Shown here one piece after another: positions 34,407-43,206 of a stretch of 64,000 bases of DNA; the stretch's first letter is position 1, and each line of letters begins with the position of its first letter. Source of the stretch: UBA4582 sp013204195. Its GTDB lineage: Bacteria > Pseudomonadota > Gammaproteobacteria > Pseudomonadales > Azotimanducaceae. The position numbers and the translations under genes were made by a program. Location of the stretch: the NCBI GenBank assembly GCA_963925735.1, contig CAWUUH010000005.1:62001-126000 (forward strand), read 5' to 3'. The notes beneath the pieces are model-generated. The model searched no databases. It saw only the letters and a program-made list of their open reading frames with translations, and was not told where the DNA came from.

Positions 34407-35147
34407 CTATAACGACTGAACTAAACGTCTGAGACCCGAGACATGCCGACGGCTAACATCGAGTTTATCTTCAACTCCACGCATCCGCACTTGATAATGA
34501 CCTTGAGGGTTCCGATCAAGCCCTTCAAGATGATCGGTCATCACCAGCGCGTTACGGTGAATTCTAACGACCCGATCACCGAATTCATCCTCCAAATCAC
34601 GCAAACTGTCGTCAATCAACACTTCGCCGGACTCATGGCGCACCGTGACATATTTGTGATCTGCTTGAAAAAATCGGATTTCAGATAAGGGGATTAACTC
34701 AATACCGCGCCGGGTTCTTGCACTGATATGGGTTCGTACTCGCTGTTTCATCGACTCGTCTTCGCCGGAAACTGCGCGCTCCTGAACTTTATTGAATCGA
34801 CCGACTTTCTTCAGCACCTCTACCAAGGCTTCTCGACGAACCGGTTTCAGTAAATAACCAGCCGCATTTGCCTCGATCGCCTCGATCGCGTGTTCACTAA
34901 ATGCCGTACAGAAGACCACCGCGGGGGGCGCGGGCATCGCCGCGATCTTATGGGCTGCCGCCATTCCATCAGTACCCGGCATGCGAATATCCATTAGCAC
35001 GATGTCAGGCTCAAATTCCAGGGTTCGCCTGACGGCCTCGTCACCGGATGCGGCTTCCCCCACTACATCGTATTGATCCAGCGTATTGACCATCCTGATC
35101 AACCGTTCTCGCGCTAACTTTTCATCGTCAACTATTAATACTTTCAT
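34407..35147 (-). CDS. algR: LytTR response regulator AlgR
   Basis: The 246-residue regulator has an N-terminal receiver domain (VLIVDDEKLARER, phospho-acceptor Asp in DIVLMDIRMPG near residue 54, Lys in YLLKPVRREAL) and a C-terminal LytTR DNA-binding domain (about residues 145-246, ISARTRRGIELIPLSEIRFFQADHKYV and RIHRNALV). AlgR in Pseudomonas controls alginate, twitching motility and virulence. The start at 35147 puts the receiver motif at residue 3; an in-frame ATG six codons earlier (35165) is possible. A perfect CRP/Vfr-type box and a hairpin lie in its 219-bp upstream gap. Confidence 0.94.
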   Translation of the reverse strand: MKVLIVDDEKLARERLIRMVNTLDQYDVVGEAASGDEAVRRTLEFEPDIVLMDIRMPGTDGMAAAHKIAAMPAPPAVVFCTAFSEHAIEAIEANAAGYLLKPVRREALVEVLKKVGRFNKVQERAVSGEDESMKQRVRTHISARTRRGIELIPLSEIRFFQADHKYVTVRHESGEVLIDDSLRDLEDEFGDRVVRIHRNALVMTDHLEGLDRNPQGHYQVRMRGVEDKLDVSRRHVSGLRRLVQSL

Positions 35148-35262
35148 GGTGGAGAAACCTCGCATTCAGATTGTAATTTTGGCGCTCCTCGTTTTATCGA
35201 CAAGGGACTCCTACCTACCGCAAGTTACTCACTTCATTGGACAATATAGCTATGTGATCCGC

Positions 35263-35283
35263 GGACTGGCACAGTACCAGTCC
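35263..35283 (-). promoter_or_regulatory. Leader hairpin upstream of algR
   Basis: GGACTGG/CCAGTCC arms of 7 bp with a 7-nt loop lie about 115-135 bp before the algR start, between it and the CRP-like box. No T-run follows. Confidence 0.4.
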
Positions 35284-35298
35284 TCTTATGCTCATTAA

Positions 35299-35314
35299 TG
35301 TGAAACCGTTCACA
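35299..35314. promoter_or_regulatory. CRP/Vfr-type binding site upstream of algR
   Basis: TGTGAAACCGTTCACA is a perfect TGTGA-N6-TCACA site, and its outer six bases are fully palindromic. It lies 152 bp upstream of the algR start and just after the algZ stop. Confidence 0.6.
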
Positions 35315-35366
35315 ATAATGACTTTATACGCCTATCGCCACTTGACACTAGTCTAACATCATAAAC

Positions 35367-36470
35367 TCATTCTCGCCTACGCCGATTTCGACGATCTCCG
35401 TCATCAGCCAGAGGATAGCTGATGGTGGTATTAAAGCTCCCCTCGTCCTTGCGACTGACAATCGATGCGCCGGCCCCATAGATCGCCTCCAGTCGCCGGC
35501 GGATATTGTCTAGCGCCATACGATTACCCTGCAAGGGCGTCTGAATAGCATCCGATAATGGATTGGATATACTCGCCACCAACTTGTTGTCATATCTGTC
35601 GATCACCACCTCGACGATGCCGCCTTCCGGCAGGGGCTGAATACCATGATAAATCGCGTTTTCCAGCAATGGTTGAAGTGTCAACAGTGGTATTTTGACG
35701 GTCTGTGGATCAACATTGATATGCCAATTAACCCGCAGGCGCTCATCCAATCGCAACGACTCGATATGCACATATTTTTGACACAGGGCTAATTCTTCGG
35801 CAAGTAGCACCGGTTGATCGCTGCTCTGATTCAGACTGGCTCGAAACAGCACCGACAGGTCCTCGACCACCTCTTCCGCAGTATCCGGGTCAACGCTAAT
35901 CAGGCTCGCGATAATATTCATGCTGTTAAACAAAAAATGTGGTCGAATTCTGGATTGAAGCGCCTGAATACGGGAATTCAACTCAGCCTGCTCTTGACGC
36001 CGAAGCTGGTGCTGCAGGAAGAAATATCGAAACGCGATACCCGTCATCACGGCGGCGACGATCAGGTTACGACTGACATTGCCGGTCTGCTCCAGATCCC
36101 AGGGCACATCCGGCAACATGGTGATCCACTCTCCCAGAATGCTAAAACCCAGGGTCAGAGACAAGATAATGCCGTAACCGCTCAATGTCGCATAGAAAAT
36201 AGACATGCGCATCAGCAAGGGTCTGAAGTTACATAACACGGTCGCCGATGTCAGCACCACCCATTGCACAAAGAGGGAAGTCACACCCATCTTCGACCAG
36301 CTGAAGTTGAGTAATGAGGAGCTGGCAAGAACCAGGACCAACACCAGTAGTTCGGCGACTAGAACAAGAAACAAAATGCTCTGAGCCTGACAGAGGTCGG
36401 GCAGAAAAAAATCTTCCTCTACTTCATCTTGAGCGTTCAAATAAAGCGTCCTCCAATTAATTTTGCCCAA
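35367..36470 (-). CDS. algZ: LytS-type sensor histidine kinase AlgZ (FimS)
   Basis: The 367-residue membrane kinase has four to five N-terminal hydrophobic segments (residues about 25-150). The His-kinase region follows (RIRPHFLFNSMNIIASLISV, about residues 178-197, with the phospho-acceptor His) and then an ATPase domain (PLLENAIYHGIQPLPEGG, GIGLDN-like box replaced by GNRMALDNIRRRLEAIYG). This is the cognate kinase of AlgR in Pseudomonas. The pair is separated here by 219 bp. It starts close to and divergently from argH, with only 73 bp between their start codons. Confidence 0.92.
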   Translation of the reverse strand: MGKINWRTLYLNAQDEVEEDFFLPDLCQAQSILFLVLVAELLVLVLVLASSSLLNFSWSKMGVTSLFVQWVVLTSATVLCNFRPLLMRMSIFYATLSGYGIILSLTLGFSILGEWITMLPDVPWDLEQTGNVSRNLIVAAVMTGIAFRYFFLQHQLRRQEQAELNSRIQALQSRIRPHFLFNSMNIIASLISVDPDTAEEVVEDLSVLFRASLNQSSDQPVLLAEELALCQKYVHIESLRLDERLRVNWHINVDPQTVKIPLLTLQPLLENAIYHGIQPLPEGGIVEVVIDRYDNKLVASISNPLSDAIQTPLQGNRMALDNIRRRLEAIYGAGASIVSRKDEGSFNTTISYPLADDGDRRNRRRRE

Positions 36471-36496
36471 CTAGTATAGCCCTTTAAGCTTGCTGC

Positions 36497-36502
36497 TATA
36501 AT
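36497..36502 (+). promoter_or_regulatory. Putative -10 element for argH
   Basis: TATAAT lies 41 bp before the argH ATG in the 73-bp gap shared with divergent algZ; the -35 region is weak. Confidence 0.45.
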
Positions 36503-36543
36503 CACACTCCGAAATCGCGAATTCATACAAAATAGGTTGGCAG

Positions 36544-37950
36544 ATGACAAACGATAATCCAACGGGCAAAAAACTCTGGGATGGCCGGTTTACCGAGGCA
36601 ACGGACGCCTTCGTTGAGCAATTTACAGCGTCAGTTGGGTTTGACCAGATCATGGCCGACCAGGATATAAGAGGCTCCATTGCCCACGCAACCATGTTGT
36701 GCCAGGTTGGCGTTCTCAGCGAGATAGAACTAACCGCTATTATTGGGGGCCTCGAATCGATACAAACGGAGATTCATCAGGGGACATTCAACTGGTCCGT
36801 CGCCTTGGAAGATGTCCACATGAACATTGAGAGCGCACTGACCAACCGTATTGGCAGTGTCGGTAAAAAACTGCACACCGGCCGTTCCAGAAACGATCAG
36901 GTTGCCACCGATATCCGGCTCTACCTTCGCGACCAAATCGACATGATCAGCCGCCTGGTGATTCGCCTACAGCGAGGTATTCTGGCGCTGGCCAGTCAGG
37001 AAACGGCCACGATTTTACCGGGCCTGACGCACCTGCAGGTCGCTCAACCGATCACCTTCGGCCATCATTTGATGGCCTGGTACGCGATGACCGAACGTGA
37101 TTTCGCACGCTTTCAAGACTGCCGCGCGAGAGTCAATATATTGCCCCTGGGCGCAGCTGCGCTTGCCGGTACCAGCTATCCGATTGATCGTCTACTGACC
37201 GCCAAATTACTGGATTTTGATGGCGTCTCAGAAAATTCGCTAGATGCGGTCAGTGATCGCGACTTTGCTATCGAGTTCAGCGCGTGTGCCAGTATCATGA
37301 TGATGCACCTGTCACGCTGGTCTGAAGAAATTGTGCTGTGGGCTTCACCGCAATTTGATTTCGTCGACCTGCCTGATCGGTTCTGCACCGGTTCCTCAAT
37401 CATGCCCCAGAAGAAAAACCCCGACGTCCCCGAACTAGTCCGCGGTAAAACCGGGCGAGTCTATGGCAGCCTCATGACGCTACTGACCTTAATGAAGGGT
37501 CAGCCCTTGGCATACAACAAAGATAACCAAGAAGATAAGGAACCCTTATTTGATACGGTCAACACGCTTCGAGACTGCTTGACAGCCTTCGCTGATATGA
37601 TTCCTGCCATGATACCGAAACGTGAAAACATGCGGGCCGCGGCCATGCGCGGTTACGCCACAGCGACCGATCTTGCGGATTATCTGGTAAAAAAAGGCCT
37701 GCCCTTTCGAGATGCCCACGATGTCGTCGGCAAATTAGTCGGTGTCGCGATTAGTCAATCAGTCGACCTAGCGGAACTTTCACTGGCAACCATGCAGGCT
37801 GAATCTAGCCTGATAAGCGATGACGTTTATGCCGTCTTGACCCTTGAAGGCTCGATCAGGGCACGTAATCATATTGGTGGCACCGCACCGAGCCAGGTCG
37901 AGTCGGCTATCCAGCGAGCAACAGCGCGACTCGATGCTTTAGACCAGTAA
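36544..37950 (+). CDS. argH: Argininosuccinate lyase
   Basis: Splits argininosuccinate into arginine and fumarate, the last step of arginine synthesis. The 468-residue protein has KKLWDGRFTEATDAFVEQFTAS, EDVHMNIESALT, the GKKLHTGRSRNDQVATDIRL motif, TYP-like TSYPIDR and the fumarase-superfamily signature GSSIMPQKKNPD (about residues 283-294), whose Ser is catalytic. ATG is preceded by AGGTTGGCAG. The 3' end overlaps the convergent cyaY gene by 12 bp. Confidence 0.97.
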   Translation: MTNDNPTGKKLWDGRFTEATDAFVEQFTASVGFDQIMADQDIRGSIAHATMLCQVGVLSEIELTAIIGGLESIQTEIHQGTFNWSVALEDVHMNIESALTNRIGSVGKKLHTGRSRNDQVATDIRLYLRDQIDMISRLVIRLQRGILALASQETATILPGLTHLQVAQPITFGHHLMAWYAMTERDFARFQDCRARVNILPLGAAALAGTSYPIDRLLTAKLLDFDGVSENSLDAVSDRDFAIEFSACASIMMMHLSRWSEEIVLWASPQFDFVDLPDRFCTGSSIMPQKKNPDVPELVRGKTGRVYGSLMTLLTLMKGQPLAYNKDNQEDKEPLFDTVNTLRDCLTAFADMIPAMIPKRENMRAAAMRGYATATDLADYLVKKGLPFRDAHDVVGKLVGVAISQSVDLAELSLATMQAESSLISDDVYAVLTLEGSIRARNHIGGTAPSQVESAIQRATARLDALDQ

Positions 37951-38265
37951 GGTCACTGATTCACCCAGTTGCTCAGTGAATGTCCGGCTTAACAGAGTTG
38001 GTAGGTTCTCCGCGGTTGTGCCACAGACCCATTGCCCCTCAGTAAGATGGAGATGAAACCCACCGGACTTGGCCGCCACCCATATTTCATGCGTGGCGAC
38101 CTGACGGCTCAGGATCACCTGAGAACTATTGGGAAACGTGATGGTTAAGACCGAGCCTGAAAAATCCACATCCAGATCTTGGGTCAATTCATCAACCTGA
38201 TCCTCGATACGGTGATAGATGTCGTCAATCAGGTCGTTGTACTCACTCTCCAGCAAAATTATCAC
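37939..38265 (-). CDS. cyaY: Frataxin homologue CyaY
   Basis: This 108-residue iron-binding regulator of Fe-S cluster assembly has an acidic first helix (ESEYNDLIDDIYHRIEDQVDE), a beta-sheet with LTITFPNSSQVILSRQVATHEIWVAAKSGGFHLHL, and a C-terminal helix. Frataxin folds bind iron and IscS through the acidic ridge. It lies next to lptM-lysA, divergently transcribed, as in Pseudomonas and E. coli. Confidence 0.93.
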   Translation of the reverse strand: MIILLESEYNDLIDDIYHRIEDQVDELTQDLDVDFSGSVLTITFPNSSQVILSRQVATHEIWVAAKSGGFHLHLTEGQWVCGTTAENLPTLLSRTFTEQLGESVTLLV

Positions 38266-38381
38266 CGTTGTTTATTAATGTAAAAGGCTCGGCCTGGACC
38301 TCTTGGGCCGTATTTCGCGACAGCATTGTTTGCGGCCTGCAGCAGGCAGTATAAGCCTTGAGAGCAAACCAAGCGATGCTC

Positions 38382-38410
38382 TTTGCTGGACAAGGTCACT
38401 CACGTATACT
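38382..38410 (+). promoter_or_regulatory. Sigma-70 promoter for lptM-lysA
   Basis: TTGCTG (38382-38387), a 17-bp spacer and TATACT (38405-38410) are 51 bp before lptM. Confidence 0.6.
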
Positions 38411-38461
38411 GCAAAGACTTTACGCTTGCTGACCTCGGTCAGCCCAATTCGGGGCCTACCG

Positions 38462-38614
38462 ATGATACGACTCGCACTGCTGACATTTCTATTTTCAGGT
38501 CTACTGTCAGCCTGTGGCCAGAAAGGCCCTCTATTTCTGCCCCAGCCCACCACCCCCGACGAACAGGCGGTCGAACCTGGCCATCCGCATCAGAGCAGCA
38601 AAGATCACTCATGA
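38462..38614 (+). CDS. lptM: Small lipoprotein LptM (YifL)
   Basis: This 50-residue lipoprotein has a signal ending LLSACGQKGPLFLPQP. The lipobox Cys is at about residue 18, and the conserved CGQKGPL is the LptM signature. In E. coli, LptM stabilises the LptD/LptE outer-membrane LPS translocon. The ATG at 38462 is used; longer frames upstream lack support. Its stop overlaps the lysA start by four bases (ATGA), so the two are translationally coupled. Confidence 0.85.
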   Translation: MIRLALLTFLFSGLLSACGQKGPLFLPQPTTPDEQAVEPGHPHQSSKDHS

Positions 38615-39858
38615 CACTCATCCACTACCAAAATAACGAATTGTTCATCGAGAATGTTCCGGCCAAATCCCTCGCCGAGCAGTTCGATACCCCCCTGTAC
38701 GTCTATTCTCAGGGCACTATCACGGCGGCGTATAAAGCTTTTTGCCAGGCGTTTGAGAACCATCCCGTGATGATCTGCTATGCCGTCAAAGCGAACGCCA
38801 ATCTAGGCGTACTCAGCCTGCTGGCACGACTGGGCGCAGGTTTTGACATCGTCTCTGGCGGAGAGCTAGAGCGCGTCCTGCGCGCCGGTGGCGACCCTGG
38901 GAAAGTCGTCTTCTCTGGCGTTGGCAAACAAGACTGGGAAATTCGCAAGGCTCTTACGGCAGGCATTGCCTGTTTCAATATTGAATCTTCAATGGAGCTG
39001 GATCAGATTCAAGGGCTAGCGCACAGCATGGATCTGATCGCGCCGATCTCGGTTCGGGTCAACCCGGACGTCGATGCGGGAACACACCCCTATATCTCCA
39101 CCGGCCTTCGTGAAAATAAATTTGGTGTCTCGATGGAAGATGCACCAGGTCTTTATCAACGTGCTCGCGACCTCAGTCATATCGAGACCAAAGGCATTGA
39201 TTGCCATATCGGCTCACAGATTACTGAGCTCGCGCCGTTTATGGACGCCATGAGCCGCGTGCTGTCATTGGTTGATGATCTGGCAATTGCTGGCATCAAC
39301 TTGGCGCACATCGATTTGGGTGGCGGCCTGGGCGTCTGTTATGAGGATGAGACCCCCGTGGACATACTCGAATATGCCGGCGCTATTCTGCAAGGCATGG
39401 GACACCGACCCCAGACCTTAGTGTTCGAGCCAGGCCGCTACCTGACGGCCAACGCTGGCATTCTGCTGACGCGCGTGGTCAATATCAAAACGAATGAGGA
39501 TAAGCATTTCGCGATTGTCGACGCAGGTATGAACGATCTTATTCGGCCCGCCTTATACCAGTCATGGCAACGCATCACTGAAGTGGAAGTTCGCAATAGT
39601 GCCAAACAACGCTTTGAAGTGGTGGGCCCGATTTGCGAGACCGGCGACTTTCTAGGCAAAAACCGGTCCCTTGCTATAGAGGCCGGTGACCTGCTCGCCA
39701 TCCATTCAGTCGGCGCCTATGGTTTCGCGATGAGCTCTAATTACAATAGCCGGAATCGAGCGGCGGAAGTCATTGTTAGCGGTGAGACCACACAATGTGT
39801 ACGCCAACGAGAAACCATTGACGACCAACTCAGACTGGAACATTGTTTGGTCCTATGA
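38611..39858 (+). CDS. lysA: Diaminopimelate decarboxylase
   Basis: The PLP-dependent enzyme makes lysine from meso-diaminopimelate. The 415-residue protein has the Schiff-base Lys in ICYAVKANANLGVL, HIGSQIT, DLGGGLGVCYEDE and the active-site GPICETGDFLGKNRSL. The start is the ATG overlapping lptM (38611); the frame is open upstream to 38383, but that part is read in another frame by lptM. dapF follows after 59 bp. Confidence 0.96.
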   Translation: MTLIHYQNNELFIENVPAKSLAEQFDTPLYVYSQGTITAAYKAFCQAFENHPVMICYAVKANANLGVLSLLARLGAGFDIVSGGELERVLRAGGDPGKVVFSGVGKQDWEIRKALTAGIACFNIESSMELDQIQGLAHSMDLIAPISVRVNPDVDAGTHPYISTGLRENKFGVSMEDAPGLYQRARDLSHIETKGIDCHIGSQITELAPFMDAMSRVLSLVDDLAIAGINLAHIDLGGGLGVCYEDETPVDILEYAGAILQGMGHRPQTLVFEPGRYLTANAGILLTRVVNIKTNEDKHFAIVDAGMNDLIRPALYQSWQRITEVEVRNSAKQRFEVVGPICETGDFLGKNRSLAIEAGDLLAIHSVGAYGFAMSSNYNSRNRAAEVIVSGETTQCVRQRETIDDQLRLEHCLVL

Positions 39859-39917
39859 TGGGTACAATCTGATTAAGCATTTTTTATCATCCACAGCACA
39901 GAGCACTGCTTGCCATC

Positions 39918-40766
39918 ATGTTACTTAGATTCACCAAAATGCACGGCCTCGGCAATGATTTCATGCTGCTGGACCTCATTACACAGAATTTTCAAATTCG
40001 TGATGACCAGATTCGATATATGGCAGATCGACGTACCGGTATCGGCTTCGACCAGCTGCTGATTGTCGAGCCGCCAGATGATCCGACGATGGATTTCAAG
40101 TATCGAATTTTTAACGCTGACGGCTCAGAAGCAGAACAATGCGGTAACGGCGCACGGTGTTTCTTGCGCTTTGTTCGAGACCGCGGCTTGACCACAAAAG
40201 CCAACATCAAGCTCGAAACCAATACAGGCAACATTGAATGTCAGCTTGAACGAGACGGCGACATCAGCGTGAATATGGGCCCGCCGATTCTGCAACCAGA
40301 CCAAATACCATTCCTGGCTGAACAGCCCAGCATCGTCTATGACCTGAATATCACGCCACCTCTGGGCTGCACGACAACCACCGTGAAGTTAGCGGCGATC
40401 AGCATGGGCAATCCACACGCCGTGCTGCTGGTTGATGATGTCGAGACCGCTGCCGTTGCCCAATTGGGCCCACTGATCGAGCATCACGAACGGTTTCCGG
40501 CGAGGGTCAACGTTGGCTTCATGCAGGTGATCAATCGCGGCCAAATTAAGTTGCGAGTCTTCGAGCGAGGCGTCGGTGAAACCCGAGCTTGCGGCACAGG
40601 TGCTTGTGCAGCAATGGTCGCTGGTAGACTACAAGGTTTACTCGATGCACAAATAGAGGTCATACTGCCGGGCGGTAGCTTAAAGATTAGCTGGGCGGGT
40701 GACGACCACCCTGTGATAATGACCGGACCCGTTGCCCGTGTTTTTGAGGGGCGCTTACAAATATAA
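39918..40766 (+). CDS. dapF: Diaminopimelate epimerase
   Basis: Interconverts LL- and meso-diaminopimelate for lysine and peptidoglycan. The 282-residue protein has MHGLGNDFMLLD and two active-site cysteines, one in SEAEQCGNGARCF and one in ETRACGTGACAAM. It forms the lysA-dapF-DUF484-xerC-yigB cluster common in gammaproteobacteria; the following gene begins 21 bp downstream. Confidence 0.96.
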   Translation: MLLRFTKMHGLGNDFMLLDLITQNFQIRDDQIRYMADRRTGIGFDQLLIVEPPDDPTMDFKYRIFNADGSEAEQCGNGARCFLRFVRDRGLTTKANIKLETNTGNIECQLERDGDISVNMGPPILQPDQIPFLAEQPSIVYDLNITPPLGCTTTTVKLAAISMGNPHAVLLVDDVETAAVAQLGPLIEHHERFPARVNVGFMQVINRGQIKLRVFERGVGETRACGTGACAAMVAGRLQGLLDAQIEVILPGGSLKISWAGDDHPVIMTGPVARVFEGRLQI

Positions 40767-40787
40767 CCAATCTCAGAAGTGAAGACT

Positions 40788-41510
40788 ATGCCAACTCCCA
40801 AGTCATTGTTGCAACAAGCACCTGCCTTAGACCCAAACCATATCGCGGAATATTTGGCATCACACCGAGACTTCTTCATCGACCGTGACGAGCTGCTGCG
40901 CAACCTGCAACTGCCTCATATTCACGGCGGCGACGTATCCCTGGTCGAACGCCAGGTCAGTCTTCTGCGCGAACGCAATCGCGACATCCGCAAGCAGCTC
41001 GATGCGCTCATCGACGCCGGGACAACCAATAATGATATTTTTGCCAAGTGTCAGCGTTTGGTTCTGGCATTACTGGAGGCAAAAGATACGCCTGCATTTT
41101 ATGCCGCCCTGGAGCTCAGCTTCAAACGCGACTTCAAATGCCAAGCCTACAGCCTGATCGTGTTCGACGACAAGGCGATGCAAATCAATCACTTTACCTA
41201 TTCCTTACCCGAGTCGGACGCACGGGAACACGTGGGGGCACTGATCAAAAGCAAAAAGCCTACCCTAGGTGTTTTACGTTCATCAGAACGGGACTTCCTG
41301 TTTCGCCAAGCCAGTGAGAAAGTCCAATCGGCGGCTGTTATGTCAGTCAAAGCCCCCTCAAAGACAGCTGGAGGGGGCGAACAGATTGCGCTGCTGGCCA
41401 TCGGAAGTATCGACCCCAATTACTTTCAAGCAGGTATGGGGACGCTATTTATCGGTTTTATAGCCGATGTGCTGGCCCGCCAACTTCCGTCTCATTTGAC
41501 ACCCCACTAG
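40788..41510 (+). CDS. DUF484 (GAF-like) family protein
   Basis: This 240-residue protein has an N-terminal helical part (EYLASHRDFFIDRDELLRNLQLPHIHGGDVSLVERQVSLLRERNRDIRKQ) and a GAF-like C-terminal domain. Members always lie between dapF and xerC; no enzymatic role is established. The start at ATG 40788 is chosen over an in-frame GTG three codons earlier. The conserved HGGDVSLVERQ segment identifies the family. Confidence 0.9.
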   Translation: MPTPKSLLQQAPALDPNHIAEYLASHRDFFIDRDELLRNLQLPHIHGGDVSLVERQVSLLRERNRDIRKQLDALIDAGTTNNDIFAKCQRLVLALLEAKDTPAFYAALELSFKRDFKCQAYSLIVFDDKAMQINHFTYSLPESDAREHVGALIKSKKPTLGVLRSSERDFLFRQASEKVQSAAVMSVKAPSKTAGGGEQIALLAIGSIDPNYFQAGMGTLFIGFIADVLARQLPSHLTPH

Positions 41511-41517
41511 GGCTTTT

Positions 41518-42468
41518 ATGTTGAGCCAGGCTAACCTCAAGTTGAAAACCCAGATCGGTCAATTTCTCCAACACTTAATCAACGAGCGGGGACTCTCGCT
41601 CCATACGGTGTCTGGCTATCAACGCGACCTGTTGCAACTCAACGCCTATTGTCTCGAAAATGCCATTGAGGCTTGGCACGAATTACAGACCCATCATATT
41701 CGTCAGTTTATCGCGCAAAGTCATCGCCGCGGGCTCTCCGGCACGAGTCTGCAACGCCGACTATCCAGCACACGAACGTTTTATCATTATCTGGTCAGGG
41801 AAGCCTTGAGTAAACACAACCCGGCACTCGACGTCAGCGCACCCAAAACCGCTCGAAAATTACCTAACACGCTTGACACTGACCAGGTTGCCCAGCTGCT
41901 GAATGTGGCAGCCAACGACTGGTATGCGCGCCGAGATCGGGCAATGCTTGAACTATTCTACTCGTCGGGGTTACGACTCGCCGAATTGGTGAACGCTAAC
42001 ATAAATGACATCAGCTGGGATGAAGGCTCTATCAAAGTCACGGGTAAAGGCAACAAACAGCGGTTATTACCGGTGGGGTCCATCGCGTTGAGCGCCCTGA
42101 AGACCTGGCAGGCCGGACGGCAGCCATTACCGGTGAAACGAACCAGCGAAGACCCCTGCGCATTGTTCATCAGCGAACGTGGCAACCGTATCAGCGCACG
42201 GAACGTCCAGGCGAGGATTCGTCACTGGACTCGCCAACAGAGCCTCCCCGGCAACGTTCACCCCCATATGCTCAGACACTCTTTTGCCAGCCACATGCTC
42301 GAGTCGAGCGGCGACTTACGCGCTGTTCAAGAGTTATTGGGGCATGCTGATATTTCTACGACTCAAATTTATACCCACCTCAATTTTCAGCATCTTGCGG
42401 AAGTCTACGACAAGGCTCATCCACGAGCCCACAAAAAAACCGCCATACCGGGATCCAACAAAGCATGA
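41518..42468 (+). CDS. xerC: Tyrosine recombinase XerC
   Basis: Acts with XerD at dif to resolve chromosome dimers. The 316-residue protein has an N-terminal SAM-like core-binding domain and a catalytic domain with Arg (YSSGLRLAELVN), Lys (VTGKGNKQR), HMLRHSFASHML (His-x2-Arg), His (LGHADISTTQ) and Tyr (IYTHL). Size and cluster location match the housekeeping XerC, not a phage or integron integrase. It overlaps yigB by four bases. Confidence 0.95.
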   Translation: MLSQANLKLKTQIGQFLQHLINERGLSLHTVSGYQRDLLQLNAYCLENAIEAWHELQTHHIRQFIAQSHRRGLSGTSLQRRLSSTRTFYHYLVREALSKHNPALDVSAPKTARKLPNTLDTDQVAQLLNVAANDWYARRDRAMLELFYSSGLRLAELVNANINDISWDEGSIKVTGKGNKQRLLPVGSIALSALKTWQAGRQPLPVKRTSEDPCALFISERGNRISARNVQARIRHWTRQQSLPGNVHPHMLRHSFASHMLESSGDLRAVQELLGHADISTTQIYTHLNFQHLAEVYDKAHPRAHKKTAIPGSNKA

Positions 42469-43163
42469 TAAAGGTTATCGCATTTGATTTGGATGATACG
42501 CTCTGGGCTGTTAAGCCAGTTATTATTCGCGCCGAGAGACGTCTGGATGAGTGGCTTAGCCTAGAAGTTCCAAACCTACTGTATGACGTTGCCAGCATGC
42601 GTGAATTACGCCACGAACTCGTCAGGCAGGAACCAGAACTCGGCAAAAAGATTACCGAACTGCGGCGCAGAATCATCGAACAGGCATTGAGACTAAGTCA
42701 GATAGAACAGGGCCGCGCATTTGAACTATCGAATGACGCTATGGAAATATTTTTAGCCGCCCGAAACGATATAGAAATGTTCGACGGCGCTCACATCGCC
42801 ATCCAGGATCTAGCGAGCCGCTATATCCTGGGCGCCTTGACTAACGGCAATGCAGACATCAAACGATTAGGCTTGAACCACCTGTTTGACTTTGCATTTT
42901 CAGCAGAACAAGTGGGAGCGCCTAAACCTGCGCCCCAATTGTTTAATGCGGCTCTCGAACATACCGGCGCAGCGCCACACGAAATGATTTATGTGGGTGA
43001 TGACCCGCAACTCGACATCGACGGCGCCAAGCGCATCGGCCTGCATACCATTTGGGTAAAGAACTCAGAACGTCCGGGGCCAGGTGAAACCAGGCCCGAT
43101 GAAACCATCGAGAATATCCGCGACTTACCTGCTGCTGTCGCACGTTTGCACGACCGTACCTAG
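42465..43163 (+). CDS. yigB: HAD-family phosphatase, YigB type
   Basis: The 232-residue HAD hydrolase has the nucleophile motif FDLDDTLW (Asp8 and Asp10), motif II GALTNGNA, the Lys of motif III (GAPKPAPQLF) and motif IV YVGDDPQLDIDGAKRIG. In E. coli yigB lies directly after xerC and dephosphorylates FMN or sugar phosphates. It overlaps the xerC stop (ATGA). Its TAG stop is the first triplet of the second 14-bp tandem array. Confidence 0.92.
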   Translation: MIKVIAFDLDDTLWAVKPVIIRAERRLDEWLSLEVPNLLYDVASMRELRHELVRQEPELGKKITELRRRIIEQALRLSQIEQGRAFELSNDAMEIFLAARNDIEMFDGAHIAIQDLASRYILGALTNGNADIKRLGLNHLFDFAFSAEQVGAPKPAPQLFNAALEHTGAAPHEMIYVGDDPQLDIDGAKRIGLHTIWVKNSERPGPGETRPDETIENIRDLPAAVARLHDRT

Positions 43164-43203
43164 TTGGGGACGCCTAGTTGGGGACGCCTAACTGGTGAGG
43201 CTT
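43162..43203. repeat. 14-bp tandem array, locus B, at the stop codon of yigB
   Basis: Two identical copies of AGTTGGGGACGCCT (43162-43175 and 43176-43189) and a diverged third (43190-43203) fill the whole gap between the yigB and thrC stop codons. Confidence 0.85.
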
Positions 43204-43206
43204 AGT

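Noticed and set aside
38383..38610. 76-codon N-terminal extension of lysA
   Set aside because: This part is read in another frame by the lptM lipoprotein gene, whose lipobox and CGQKGPL motif are convincing; the family start is at 38611.
41518..42468. Phage or integron integrase
   Set aside because: The tyrosine recombinase is in the conserved dapF-DUF484-xerC-yigB cluster and has the XerC length; no att sites or mobile genes are near it.
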